NCBI GenBank assembly: GCA_013396915.1
Contig: VWZL01000443.1
Coordinates: forward strand, 125,921 to 189,920
Source of the DNA: Stercorarius parasiticus
Lineage: Eukaryota; Chordata; Aves; Charadriiformes; Stercorariidae
DNA length: 64,000 nt
Direction: 5' to 3'
Each line of letters opens with the position of its first letter. Within the stretch, counting starts at the first letter, position 1. The position numbers were made by a program, and so were the translations under genes. The notes below the pieces were generated by a model, which saw only the letters and a list, made by a program, of their open reading frames with translations, made no database searches and was not told the origin of the DNA. Positions 9,753 to 22,500 of the stretch are shown piece by piece.

Positions 9753-10020
9753 CCAAGGGTGGCCAGACCGTGGGTCAGGATCAAGGGTCCTGGTCAATGA
9801 GCTACATGGCCAGGCACAGGCATGACTACCACACAGCTGTCATGTAGCCCAGGTGGAGTCCAGAGGTGAGAGTCATGGTTAAAAGCAGCCCCCGAAGGAA
9901 GCGGGGGAGCCCTTGCTGAAGCCTCCCCACAAAGCTCTTTCTTCACAATGGCTCTTATCAGCAAGCTGGCCTTGCGTAACCAGCTACACTCCTAGAGGAG
10001 AGGGAGTGCACTCAAGGCCT
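9753..10020. other. GC-elevated segment abutting the CR1 5' break
   Basis: This segment is visibly richer in GC than the DNA on its right and begins exactly where CR1 similarity ends. It contains CCCCGAAGGAAGCGGGGG at 9890-9907, which can fold into a short GC hairpin, and an AGAGGAGAGGGAGTG purine run near 9994. No family is recognised. It may be a second repeat interrupted by, or adjoining, the CR1. Confidence 0.4.
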
Positions 10021-10687
10021 GACATGCTATCAGCAAGTGTATGAGTAGGTCATTGCTAAAACATGTTTTCCTATTTTTCCCTTAAAATTAAAACTATAAA
10101 GTCGATCTCAATTCAGAGGTATTTGCCAACTCTGGCTGTCTGTTTGCTCAAAGACAGACACTTATGCCATTAAAGGTAAAAGCCCCATTGGTGATTCAAT
10201 GTCACAGTGTTGCCACGTAATTAAGTACAGTTTGTGCTTTTAAATTCCATGAAAGATCACCAATTTAGCTTGAATTTGTTCATATCATCTCACATTTAAT
10301 CATGTGATTACATACTTTTTTTCTGTTAGGCTCTGCCTCATTCAGTATGCTGTATGGATGGCTCTATGGAAGGATAGTTGCTGCACAGTAAAGAAGCTTT
10401 ACCCTTTCATTTTTGTACACCATTATGAAACACATAAAGGAAGAAGATTTTGGTTGGTATTTATAATTATAATTTATAATTTATCACCTTTGTATATGCA
10501 CTAGGCTTCATTTATTACTACAGAAATTCAGTGTTGCTTACATTGAACATTGAGGACATCCAGAGAATGAGGGAAGGGCTCACAGGAATAAAAAGGATAT
10601 TGCTAGATTAAAGAAGCTAGCTCCTGCGTAGGAGAATTCTCCCTGTCGTGACAAGTTTAACTTACTCCTGTTAACTATAAGCCAGAG

Positions 10688-10791
10688 TTTCAAAGAAAGT
10701 GCTAAACATACACAGCTGCTACTGAATCCATTGGAAACTGGGACTTGGGCATGGAAATAGCTGTAAGAATGATAAGTGCTCTGAAAAAACA
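10688..10791 (+). repeat. ancient amniote repeat fragment
   Basis: The order AAAGTGCTAAACATACACAG, then CTGCTACTGAATCCATTGGA, then ACTGGGACTTGGGCATGG, then GTGCTCTGAAAA follows the plan of an old amniote repeat ('AGTGCTGAACACCCACAGCT', a CATTGAAATCAATGG core, 'GGTGCTCAGCACCTCTGAAAA'). The match is from memory and by eye. It looks like an old, unnamed or uncertainly named interspersed element. Confidence 0.45.
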
Positions 10792-11963
10792 GATACTACT
10801 CATCTCTGGGTAGCACTCCTGTAATTGTGTTGCTTGCCAACCTCTAAATTGGGTTAAGCCCTGCTGCGTTTCAAACTTCATCCCTCCTCCCTTTTCCTGG
10901 CAGTAGAAATGTGAAGATAAATTCTACTTTTCTCAAGCATATTGTAGTGAACAATACCATAAAAAATCCATAATAAAGGTAATAATTTTCTATTTAGAGC
11001 ATGTTCATCTATTTTCTGCACATATCATAACAATGAGGACTGACTATTCCTTTCGCAGCCCCTTGTGTAGCCTGATAATTTGTTGCCAATGGAGATCATA
11101 CCACAAATCAACCAAAGAGCCTTCAGGTCTTTGTTGAAGCCCTGAAGAGAGCACCTGCCTCTGTCTTCTGACAAAACCAATCAGCACGTTTTGTTTTTCT
11201 TTAATGGACATAGCAGCATTAGTCTTTCTCTGTTTTCGTAGCCAGATCTTTTGTGTAACATATTTGCCATTCAGAGCAGGTTTCCCCCTGCCCCCAACTA
11301 ATGGGCAGAAGCAGAGCACCCAAAAGAAGGCTTCCGATAAGGTGTACAGCCATTACTGCATGAATTCACATGAACAGCTTGTATATGTCTTATATTTTTA
11401 GGATCAATATGCTTTGAACTCAAGCTTTCACAACGGAAGTTTGGGTTGACTTATTCTGACCTTGTCTGCGTTAGGCTGAAATGTCCTTGAGAATTCTGTG
11501 TTATCGAAACTGTTCAAGCTTCACTTTCATTTTCAGATTTCATGGTGACAACAAATATTGGGAAGAAATCAAGTCTGTGTTGAGCACAGAGAATTTAATA
11601 GTGTCCTTATCTTCTTTACGTCTTGCCTGTAGCATGGAAACTGAATTTTAGTCTGTTTGACATTATGCACTACTTTAAATTAGATCTAACATAACTTCCT
11701 ATATTTTCCTTAAACTGTGTTCAGCTTTATCTATCTGGACACATGTGATGTTCATACAGGATTCTGTTGCTATATGGAATGGATCCTTTTAGGATAAGTG
11801 TGGCCCCTTAAAGTTTTCTGAAAATAACTTATTTTTCTTAATGTATTTTTTGGTTTATTAATTATCCCTTGATTAGGTGCTGAGACATAATTTGAAAAAT
11901 ATTCAGTTCCTGAGGAACACAGTTGCTTTTTCTGCTTGTGGGCTGCCTGAAAGCAGGGTTTGG

Positions 11964-12008
11964 AAGTCAAGGTGGACTTGGACTTTGGAAGCCAAGTCAA
12001 GGTGGACT
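11964..12008 (+). repeat. short tandem duplication, 30-bp period
   Basis: AAGTCAAGGTGGACT occurs at 11964-11978 and again at 11994-12008, with TTTGGAAG before both copies and a five-base CCAAG insertion in the second. A small local duplication. Confidence 0.8.
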
Positions 12009-13869
12009 AATTGAATAGATCACATCATGTTCCTTGTCTTTATTAGATGGGATAGTAAGTGTGGTAACTTACGTGTCAAAATTTAAAACTCGGTCCTCAT
12101 ACGAAAAGCCTGATTATAAAAAACACTTTTAAATTACCATGGACGTTAAGAAACCTACACCAAACTGCTTTAACAAAACAGCAAAAGAATGTTCAGGAGA
12201 GGCTTGCACATTTGTCTGATAGTCATTCAGCATTGTTAATGAGATTTCAAAAGAGCAAGTGAATACAAAATCATAACCCAAACATTTCAATGTCTCTAAA
12301 GTACTATATCACTCTATATCAGCAGGAATTCTGTTTATGGCCTCTGAAACTAAGCTTGATAGCTTGAGCAACCTGTCCTTGACTTTTTTTTAATTGATAG
12401 GTCACTCTTTTATCAGAGTTAGAAAACCATTACCTTAATTTCATTCCTTTCTTGGTGTAACTGTCTGTAGTCCTTTATGGACATTACTGATGGGTGACAG
12501 TGTTTGGCTTCATACTTGTGCTTGAATGTTGATAATTTCAAAGTTCAGCTTCTGTTTTTTTGTGTATTTTGCTGTGGCTTGTCTCAGGAGGTCAAATCCC
12601 TTCATACATGTTGTTGAGAAACTGGAATCCTTTGAAGATCACTGTCAAACACAGTGAAAAAAAGAAGTCTGTAGGCCAAAATATGCATGTGGGCAGAAAA
12701 TAAATGTCAACGTTTTACACACAGGTTATGTAGGCAATGTAGGCAGCATTCTAATTTATTGACAATAATCAGTGTTTCAGTCTTGACAGAGAGATTTTGC
12801 TCACAACATCTCAATCTATGCTTTATGAGGGAAAGCAAGGTCTGCTAAATACTGACTGTCAGTATGGCTTTGGCTCATAACATTACTTCCCCTTCTGATT
12901 CCCAGGTAATGTCTTGTCACTTTTTGTATGACTTTAAGGACTGTTTCAACCTGTTGCCTCATGAGGGGTGAGTTGAAAACAGGTTTGGGTGGCCTTCTAT
13001 GCAGTGGCCTTAACTTCTGCTCAGACTTTGGCATATTTCTTGACTTGCCCGTTTCTTCCTTGACTATTGGTCTTGGCTTTCATCTGATGAATATTTTTTT
13101 AGCTTCACATTTAATATTTATGATTCTGATTCAAAAGGTGAAAACTTTAATTTATTTCCTGGGTTTGCAAATTAATCATGACCAGGTAACTGAATTATGC
13201 CTGTGAGGGAGATTAGTGGCATCAATAAATTGACAATAACACTGAATGAATATAACATAAAAATCAAAGCTATTAACTATTTACCTGCTTAGCTTTCTAG
13301 CAAAGGAAGGCTAATTAAGCCTCTTGCCCACAATTCCCCTTCTTCTTCTGTGCTTATCGGGCGACACAAGCTGTCAAAATGCGAAACTTCCTAACGAGAA
13401 TTAGAATTCTTCATGACAAAGTTTTACTGCATAATTAAAAGTAAAATAATTGAATTACATAACCATGAATTAAGTCTATTTTGAATTCTTCAAATGTGTT
13501 TTTTCAAGGCTGAGGCTTTTGCTGTAGCAAGGCAACACAAAATCCTGGGTCCAGCTCCTCTGAATGTTTAAATAGCTGTAGCCCAGGTTTGGGATCAGGC
13601 CTACGCATGTGGTTTGGCATTTTTTGTTCTTAAAATTGTATAACGTAGATTTTTGTTTGCCTATCTGTTATATTAATATGTGGTCTAGGTGTACATCAAA
13701 TGGAAAATGAAGGGAAGAGTGGGATTTCAGTACCGCTTGAAGGACCTTGAACATATTGCTAAAGGTCACTGGGTTGAGTTTGTTCATCTTCTAAATTGGA
13801 GCAATCCATCATCTGGATAAATACACCGAGCTTCTAAACGATAAAGGAATTGTGAACGTACATAGTTTT

Positions 13870-13888
13870 CCTTTGTTTGTTTGTTTGC
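13870..13888 (+). repeat. (TTTG)n run
   Basis: Four TTTG-like units; simple repeat. Confidence 0.7.
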
Positions 13889-16791
13889 TTCCTAGCCTTT
13901 TTTTTGGTGTCACAATTTTCCTCATTCTGTGCTTATTTTGCTCTCTACTGTTTCTTCTCCTCACACCTCCTACATGTTGCATTTCAAAGGCTGGGAATCG
14001 TGAATATCTCCCAGTCTTGTTCTTACTAAGAGAGCAGAGATAGGAACTTGACAGGAATGCAGACCTAACAGAGCAGAGCAACAAGGCTAACAGGGAAAAG
14101 CAGCAGGGAGCAAATAAAGAAAATCCCTGCTGGTGTAATGCAGTAATGTGTGCTGGTCCACGTTGAGCTTATGCTCCTGGAAGTGAGCATTATGGTGTGC
14201 TATAGAGAAACAGAATGTTGCTGCATGTGCTAGTCACAGTAAGATCAGAGGCATTTACATCCTTTGATACCATGTCTGTGGGGTATCTTACATCCTTTAC
14301 CCTTTCCATAGGACTGTGATCCAGGATATAAATATCCACAGTTTTGCATACTTTTTCTTCCTCATGTGGCCATAAAAGTACGAGCCATGAATCACCTCAG
14401 GATTGATGTTTTACTAATGCTTGAGTCTGCACCATACAACTGAAATAATAACTAAGAGATGTATGACGTGCTCAGTGCCCATCCAGAGACTGAATAGCCT
14501 TAAAATTTGCCAATGGGAACATAGTTAACTATTTCACTGAAGGCCATTTGAGTTAAAACTCCTTTGATCGCTTTTGATCCCGTAACTCTAAACTGAGCCG
14601 TTACTTTCCTGAATGACTTAAATATCTCCCTGCCATCTCCAGTGTCTTCTAATGGTGGACCTGGTTAAAATAGTTATTCTTCTACACTGCAGACAATTTC
14701 ATACTTCCAAAACAGAGACGGAGAGTAAAATCAAGCCTGATAATTTGCTGATTTCTAGAGATGCCATTCCACTTACTTCTTTGTAATTTATCAATACACG
14801 TGAGGGGACGCATGGTTTGCCGTCAGTGGCAGAAATCTTAAGGAACACTCACTGAATTGTTTGTGTAGAGAGTAATTTACTAAAACAGATCATAGGCAAG
14901 AGGTCTGGGGCTTGCTGAAAAACTTAGGTTTTATTCAAAACTAAATACCAGATCTTTGCCTGAGGGCTTATCTGTAATGATTAATCTGGTCATGATACCA
15001 AGCGTGAGGAGAAGCTCGTAGGTGGGAGGAACAATGCCATAAGATATCATCTGAGGCCCAAAGGATTTCTCTGGATAGATAATTTTATATACTGATATTT
15101 AAAATTGTGTGCTTATGAAATGGGAACTGGTGCATCCTATGCCAAAATCTGAGTTTAATTAGTACTGAGTATTAATTAGTATACATTAACTCTAAAAAGT
15201 TTCAGAGTAAGTTTAGGGGTAAGTAAGTGTTTCTGATGGTTTGGTTGTAATAGAGACCTTTTAATGTAATAGTTCAAACAAATGGAGGAAAAGGTTAAAA
15301 TACTCTGCTAAGCAAACTGACATCAGTAACCAACCAAGAAAAGCTCCATTTTTGAGAGAGCTTTAAAAAGCTGTCTGTAACTATTATTTGGTTTAAGGTA
15401 TTTTTAGTTACAGGAAGATTAAAAAAAAGGGGGCTTCTCATTATCCCCTGCAATGACACAATGGAAGTATGGAAAGGGAATTTTTCAACCCCTGTAGGGT
15501 TTAACCTACCTTATTATTGAATAGGCAGGGATAAGCCAATGCTAAACAATCGGAAATAGCTAAATGGCTTTTCTGAGCTAGACTGTGAACTTTCACCATA
15601 GGCTAGAAATAAACTCCAAAAACGCATTCCGGCTCTTCTGACTCTATACTGTGTTGTTACTTCTTCAGTATTCAAATGACTAAGTGCGTGCCATAAAAAA
15701 AACATATTAACATATAGCAAAAATAAAATAGTTTTTCTCTTTTCTTCAAGCAATCACTTCAGTCTCCTGCAGTGTGTCCCCTGGTCACCTCGTAAGATTA
15801 GAAAGCTTACTGTATTCTTTGTAAACATATAAATGAAAACATGGGTGTGTGTGCATTAACTTTGTTTTCGCAGAGTTTTATTTATCTCTTGCAAATAAAA
15901 TTAATGCCTGTCTGTTTTAATTCATGATATTTTTCAAGACAAAAGAAAGAAAGATTCTCCAGTGTTATCAGTAGGAAGTTGTTGCAAGTGAGGGTTGAGG
16001 TACAGCAATGACAACATCATATTTCTTCGAGTGAGCTGTTTTCTTTAAAAAATGATGTTCTAGATGTCACTATTTGGTGAGAAACTCATGGGAATAGAGA
16101 TCAACCAGTCCAAGGCTTAAAGAGGAATTATGGCTCTGGGACAAAAATATTAAGGATTTTAGGCTGCATGGCTTATTTGAAAAATACTTAAAGGCAGAAA
16201 GATGCAAGTAAGTTCTTTAATCCCTCGTTGAAATAAACTGAAATAGACTCCCAGGAATATTTGAAAACTCTCAAAGGTGTCATTGCCTTGGCTTGAATGA
16301 CCTAGATGGTTAAGTTCTTTTTCAGAGTTATTCAAGCAGTTAACAGTCCTATCACTTGGCCCACTTTTTCCTAGATACATAGCAAAATATCTTGAGGTAT
16401 AGTTGAGCCACTTTGAAAGATAAGATGCTTTTATGCAAAGCTTATGGGCTATGTTCAGTAGAGGAGAGGCTAGATTACCTTCAGAAATGTGGGCCTTTTA
16501 GTACAAAAACATGAACATGTTTATGGAGTTACTCACCAGGATAGGCTTAAATCACTTATTTACCCACAAAGAAAAGAAACCTGGAAAACAGGGAATACCA
16601 TTTCATCAGCTGTAAATGGGTTAGACTCACAGGTATGCCATGCTCATAGGCCTAATGAGTTTTTGGATGGAAACTGCAAGAAACAAAGGTAATAAAAATC
16701 TGTGTACTATTTAGATTAATGAAACTGCCAGACTGCCAGCTGATAAAACTCTGCATGATACCTTATCAATTATTAGTCTTAAGGTATTATT

Positions 16792-17175
16792 TCGCTTCAC
16801 ACATGTGCGTGGTCATTGCGAGCTGTCTGTGTGAGGAAGACTGAACTGTTAAGGAGATTAGTATAAAACAAATCAAACCCCAGAGAGTAGGAACTGGTTA
16901 ATTTAGTCAAATAATTAAAAGCAAAGTGTTGGCGCTGCCTCGGCCCCCTTGGGGAATTTTGTTTCTATTTACAGAGTACGTAGTCTGACTACAGTAGGTA
17001 TTGTCTCCAAACAGAAACCAGACTATACTGTGTAAACAGTGAGTTGCCAAATAGGTGATAGCAGATAACTGACCGCACCAGACTCGCCTGGAACATTCAT
17101 TAGATTGTACCTTTGGAAAGGAATTCGTGATCTAGCACTTCGGAGGTGGCTTGTTTAGACGGAAGGGGTGATCGC
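16792..17175. promoter_or_regulatory. CpG-retaining block, candidate regulatory element
   Basis: In a window where CpG is scarce, about a dozen CpG dinucleotides fall in these 384 bases (for example GGCGCTG and CTCGG at 16931-16942, CCGCACC and CTCGCC at 17072-17087, TTCGTG, TTCGG, GACGG and ATCGC up to 17173), although overall GC is only moderate. Retained CpG in non-repeat DNA can mark hypomethylated or constrained regulatory sequence. No gene or transcription start is visible nearby, so this is only a candidate. Confidence 0.3.
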
Positions 17176-20100
17176 ACAGATACACAATTACTTGGCTGGT
17201 CATTTTAAGGGCAGCAGGGAGGGATCTGGGCTTTTCTACATACTTTTTATCTGAAATAGTTGGAGTGGGGAAACATCAAAAACTTTTCACTTGGAAGTGC
17301 TATACCAGTCCAGCCTATTCTGAGGTCTTTTCCACAGAAGAGAAATATATTGGTAGCCTGAAAGACAGATGTTTGGTGCTGGTGTATGAGAGGAATGCAG
17401 TCCTCTAGCCTATAGAAAGGAAAGAAATATCTAAGAAATTCAGAATTTTCCCCTGTTTTTTATTTTACCTTGAATGAGGCTGATTCCTTTGAAACTGGGA
17501 GAGGGAACAACACTGTTAGAATTTGGCAAATGTGTTTAATTGTTGATTTTCACCATAGCAGAGTTCAGCAGAGCACAACCAACACAGGGATGAGGTGAAC
17601 CATTGTGTCTCCTCAAATTCCCTAGGACAGTGGAAGTACAAAAGGTCCATGCAGACATCCAGCAAGGAACCCTGTGGGAAGGATGGTGACAGAGGAGGAA
17701 TAAAGGTTCATTCCTCAACAGTGACTGGAGGAGTTGTCAATATTTTCTTTGTTGAATTTTTCAGAATATCGAAAAACAAATGGAAAGCTTTTATTTCAAG
17801 TCAGGTTTGGGGTAAATGTTTAAACAGTGATTCTTATTTTCTTCACAGTAGGTCACTAATTCATTGTTTAAAGAGAACAATAACTTCAAATATTCAGTGC
17901 TGGAGACAGTACATGGGAAGGAGACAAGCACGTGTATAATCAGTGCCTGTGGGAAACAGAGATGAAATTTCAGGATGTTTTAAATCATCCCTTTGCAACA
18001 TATGTACAAGCAAAGGATCAGATTTTCGGTCATGTACAATTGTCAAGAGATCTAGTGAAACTATGAAGGTAAGAAAGAGATGTATTATAAACGATCAGTC
18101 TGGAAACATATCCAAGCCTGTAAAGGAAAATGATAATTAAAAGCATGAGAACTTTCTTCCCTACAGCACCATTTTGGATTCAGTATTTTTCCTGTCTCAA
18201 ATGGGTGGCACATTTTATAGTTATCTCTGCCTGTAGCGCATCAACAGAGAAGGTGGCCAACCAGACAATTTGGTACATAAAGTAAACGGATAAAGTAAAT
18301 TAGTAGCATAAGGCACTTTGCAATCTGAATACAAAGTAATTTTAATCTTGATTTCCAGTCTTTATAAAAAGTCAACACTTTTGCATAACACAGGTACTTT
18401 ACTTGAAAAATGATGCTTAGTAAAAATGTGTTTTTCTGCAATAGTAATATCCATTAATTTTGTTCACCCATTGATTTAACCATCAAATGGAAAATAAAGA
18501 CTGTAACTGAGAAGTGAAAATAAACATTTATCAAAGTTTGCATTAAGGTTTTATAAATTATGTGGAATAGGTCAATAACAAACCCAGAAGAATTTTAATA
18601 AAGCGCCATTAGAGAGTCCTAGAAATCCATGCATAATTTACAACAATGTACTGCTTATAACCTACTATAGCACATACTATCAATGTCTGTGACATGCTTA
18701 GGACTGCTATTAAGAACCTCTTAGCTATTCATAAACTATTTGTAAATGGATTAATAAATAATACATGCCTAAACCTTTTCTTTATTCCCAATGACATCAT
18801 CTTCATCATGATTAGCCAATTACTCACTATTGTTAGTGTTGCTCCTTTTGTGTAAATAGATTTTAGGGCCTTCCAGTGCTGTGTAATTTGGTTTTAGCTG
18901 GAAGGTTGGTTAGAAATACATTATACATTTTCAACAGCAGTCAGATGTTTCTAGTCCTCAGAAGTGTTTCTGTGAAATCAAATTATATTATCTCTTCTGC
19001 ATTGTGGGGGTGATATGTAACTGTAAGTACTGTTCTAATCACTGCAAAGTGGCTGGTAGAATTATTCCCAACACTGATACAGATTTTGTGCATTTCTGCA
19101 ACAAGATATTTATCACTGTCATTCTCTGAAAATCATGACTTAGTATCTTCAGCCTAGAGCCATCAAATAATTCAATGTAGATAATTTATGTTGGTTTTGG
19201 CTTATTACCCAGACTCTTTGTACAGTTGTGCTTTCTTCCTTACCTTGCCTTCCTTCTGCTGTCCCTATTATGATTGCCACCACCTCCTCCAAGTTCCTCT
19301 GCTGACTTTCTCTTCTAGTTCCTCTCCTTTATTGGAAATTTCAGTCCCCAGAAGCCGAAGAAAACATGTTGTGATCAACCCTGCCTGGTCCTCGCCCACT
19401 CCCGCCAGAAAAAACAACCCCAAAAAACCCCCCAAAAACCCAACACAAACTGAATCCCAGAAGACCCTCCCTTGAAGCAGCTGCAATGATGAGATTTCAA
19501 TGTGAACATAAGAATGAGGATTCAGTTCATACTGAAGTCCCTGTTGGGTGGCAGAAATGACATTTAATCCCTGTCAAACTGGATTAGCTTCCATCTGCTG
19601 GTGTATTGGTAAAGGAGTCAACAGATCATTAGGAACATCCCAAGGAAAGTAATTTCTTGAAGGATCAATGTTAAATCCTTGTCTCTGAGTGGTGGGGTTT
19701 TTTTGAGTAGTTAGAGCAAAACATTATGGAGGAATTATTATTGAAACAGTAACCATTTTGGTCACACTTGCTTAACCTTAGATTTTACTAAAGCCTAAAT
19801 TAAAGAAGTTTTCTTCCTAAATTAAATGCAAAGAATTGAGCCAATCCCCAATCATTTTAGAAAAACACAGGGTTCTTACGTATACCCACAGGTAAAATCA
19901 GTAGCATCCATTTCAGGCATTACTGCTTGGAACTGGCACTCTGCCCCTGCATGGGGCATTACTGTTCCTAACACATACTCAGCAGAAAACAACCTGTATT
20001 TACACTGTCCATGCTCCAGTTTGTAATTGTCATGTCAGAGCAACTCACCTTCACAGGTGGTTTCAGCAAAGATCCAGGAGTGACTGAAGCATGGACACAA

Positions 20101-20479
20101 TCACTTTCTGCTGTTGTTTTTTGCCTTGGGCAATGGCATAGACAGCTGGGAATAGCAATGCTTAACTGCCACCATTAAACGCGTGGCCTGTCCTTGATCC
20201 TGTGTATGGCTTGTCCTTGCTGCTCTAGTTTTGTCTTAGAAGCTCCTCCTTCCTGAGATAACTCAGAGGCCAGGCATTCCCCTTTTTAATTCCAGCACCT
20301 GACCTTCAAAATCAGAGTTGTACATCCTATTTTGAAGAACAATTAGAAGACAGAAGTTGTGGAGAGTTTTTACCTATTTGAGTTTCCTGCAGGGAATCAT
20401 TCTCAGACTTCAGCATTAAAGACTGTGAATTTTCGTTGTTTCAACTGAAGGCCAAGATCCCTTCAAAAGGGTGTGGTAT
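17176..20479. other. unique noncoding DNA
   Basis: No recognised gene. A 114-codon plus frame at 17595-17939 and a 65-codon frame directly after it (17943-18140) show no family motif, domain or signal sequence and I treat them as chance. A C/A-rich patch at 19408-19450 is listed separately. Confidence 0.5.
19408..19450 (-). repeat. G-run/T-run patch (minus strand)
   Basis: On the minus strand this reads GGG, TTTTT, GGGGGG, TTTTTT, GGGG, TT and onward to a GGCGGG: spaced G runs that could form a G-quadruplex, though the last loop is long. Probably simple low-complexity DNA. Confidence 0.45.
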
Positions 20480-20775
20480 CCAGCCCGTAAACTTCCGGGT
20501 GTGGTCAAGCTGACAGGGAGGCATAGTAGGCTTGTGGGCTACAGATTTACCTTATTTGTAGTTTCATTTGTTCTCGCCTGAAAAGCCACGAGACAAACTT
20601 GTGAATTAGCTGTTACGTTGAAGAGCAACCAACGTCTATTTCCAGATCTGTTTTTAAAATGGCACGTTACACCCTTGGCTAATTTTATCCAGAAAATAAG
20701 CAAGTACACGTGACAAGGGGGCTAATATATTAGCTTATAAGGAAGGTGCTGGAGGGCAGAGATGTTAGTAGCGGT
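20480..20775. promoter_or_regulatory. CpG-retaining block with ETS-like and E-box motifs
   Basis: About nine CpGs lie in 296 bases. Embedded are ACTTCCGG at 20491-20498 (the consensus ETS site on the minus strand), CACGTG at 20707-20712 (a canonical E-box, here followed by AC), several ACGT cores (20615-20618, 20632-20635, 20663-20666) and a 14-nt palindrome GCTAATATATTAGC at 20721-20734. This combination could be a distal enhancer or a weak promoter. There is no supporting transcript evidence, and motifs this short also occur by chance. Confidence 0.3.
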
Positions 20776-22317
20776 CACAAGAACTCTTGAATTCTGGGCT
20801 TGGCTTTGAGAGTCTATTCCTGTGGGTACCCCTTCCACATACACCAGAGGGGGACTCTATGGCTGTCTTATTTCCTGTAGTACACTTCCTTGTGTGTAGT
20901 GCACTTTCCTCCAAAAAACCTGCAAAATATTTGCTGACTCCCTGTCTTCTTGTTTTCCTGCTTGCTCACTCTCTCTCTCAATCTTTTTGCTTTTAAGACT
21001 GATGTGAAAACTCTCAGAGAAGGAACTAAAACAAAATTTTTGTTAAATTCGTAAGAGCTAGCTAAGGTGACAGAGCCTGTATTCCTCCTTTAGGCATCAT
21101 TTGCAGTTTGTTTACTACACACCTCAACCAAATGTGTGTATATGAAATGTGTACCAAGACATAAGTAGGAAACATATATGTTAAAATGAAAATGTGGCTT
21201 TGAATCATTGAAAAAAGGCTTTGGTTATTGCTTCATCTGTCCATTTAAAATTCTAATTTCTTGTGAATTATAAACTTGATACCAGTTGCAGGAGTATAGA
21301 AGAACTTTTTTATTTAAAACGTACTTTGTTATCACATTTTATTTACAAACATTTGTATTTTTTATTCCAAATCTATTGCTTTTTCCACATTTTCAGAAAG
21401 TACTGTGCTGCTTAGATGGCAGAATTCCTGCTAAATTCAGCATGAGTTCTGCAGCTGACATGAACAAGTCTTTGTAAACTCTATTGGATGAACAAATCTT
21501 TATTTAAAAAGATGATTTGGTTTTTTTAGAGAAAAACTGTTCCTAAAAGTGTTTTGAAATATAAAGTCCACCAAGACTTGACCCTTGACATTCACTGATT
21601 CTTTATAAAATGTTTTCTTCTATCCTTACAAACATGATGATTCTTAGGTTTACAGCTTTATGCTGGATATCCTGCAAAATGTAAACATTTGTTTGTCTGG
21701 CAATATATTAAATAATAACATTAGAAGGCTTAGTACTAGTAGTATGTCCAAATAGCTAAAATCTTATATTAGAAGTGGTAACTGACATGTTTTACTTAAC
21801 CTGGTTTTACTTCCTAGGGTAGATAAGGACAACTGAGTTTTAAAACAGTTTCAATTTTAGTAGTTGTTCTTTCTCTCATGATACATTCCTCAATATCCCA
21901 AAGTTCCATCAGCATATCATTATTAGATATTTATTATTAACTGTCTTCTTTTGTTTTCAGGAAGATGGCAAAAGAGAAGTAACAGTGGGTCCAAATTTTC
22001 CTTGAAAAGCCAGTGATAATTGTATTGCAGCAAATTTAAAATAGTTCGCAAATTACAGAAGATAATAGATACGGCACTGTTAGATGGTAGCAAATCATGG
22101 TCGAGATAAGAATGTCCATTATTCCCAGCTGCTTCCAGTTTTATCAGTGAATTACTGTGAAATATTGCTCTCCTGGTTTTCTCTTACTGGCAGGCTTGTG
22201 CTGAGCTGGCTGTACTCCAGTCTCTCTTCATAAGGCACAAAATACCTTACAGTTTCTGACAAGTGGCTGGGTCAGTACTGTGATTTCTCTACTGAAGCTG
22301 GTTGATAATCAAAATAA
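20776..22317. other. unique AT-rich noncoding DNA
   Basis: Nothing recognised; a short CT run lies near 20967-20977. Open frames are under 70 codons. Confidence 0.55.
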
Positions 22318-22500
22318 GCCACGAAGGATGGATAAAGTTCATGATTTTATTGGGGCAGGGGTCGGACCCTTTGCAATACTGAGTTCAAGATGACACAGGG
22401 GAGAGCCAAAGTAGGCGCACTGTGCCTTGTTCCGAGACACAGCTGGCCTGAACTGGAATGTTGCTCAGCCTTTTAGGGGTTTAGCTACCTCCATTAGCTA
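22318..22500 (-). mobile_element. possible LTR fragment
   Basis: On the minus strand this stretch reads as a C/G-mixed segment with a polyadenylation-type AATAAA (22346-22351), preceded by GGGTCCGACCCCTGCCCC, an arrangement like the R region of an avian LTR. Four CpGs within about 120 bases (near 22321, 22362, 22413 and 22431) set it apart from the CpG-poor flanks. No TG...CA ends, target duplication or second LTR could be found, so the call is weak. Confidence 0.25.

Larger units (their letters stand above)
10021..16791. other. unique AT-rich noncoding DNA
   Basis: No exon or RNA gene recognised. Open frames up to about 92 codons (for example 12928-13206 plus, 13809-14084 minus) are without motifs and mirror each other on both strands. 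Small repeats inside are listed separately. Confidence 0.55.

Noticed and set aside
17595..17939. 114-codon plus-strand frame
   Set aside because: No domain, signal or conserved motif; this length is expected by chance in six frames over 64 kb.
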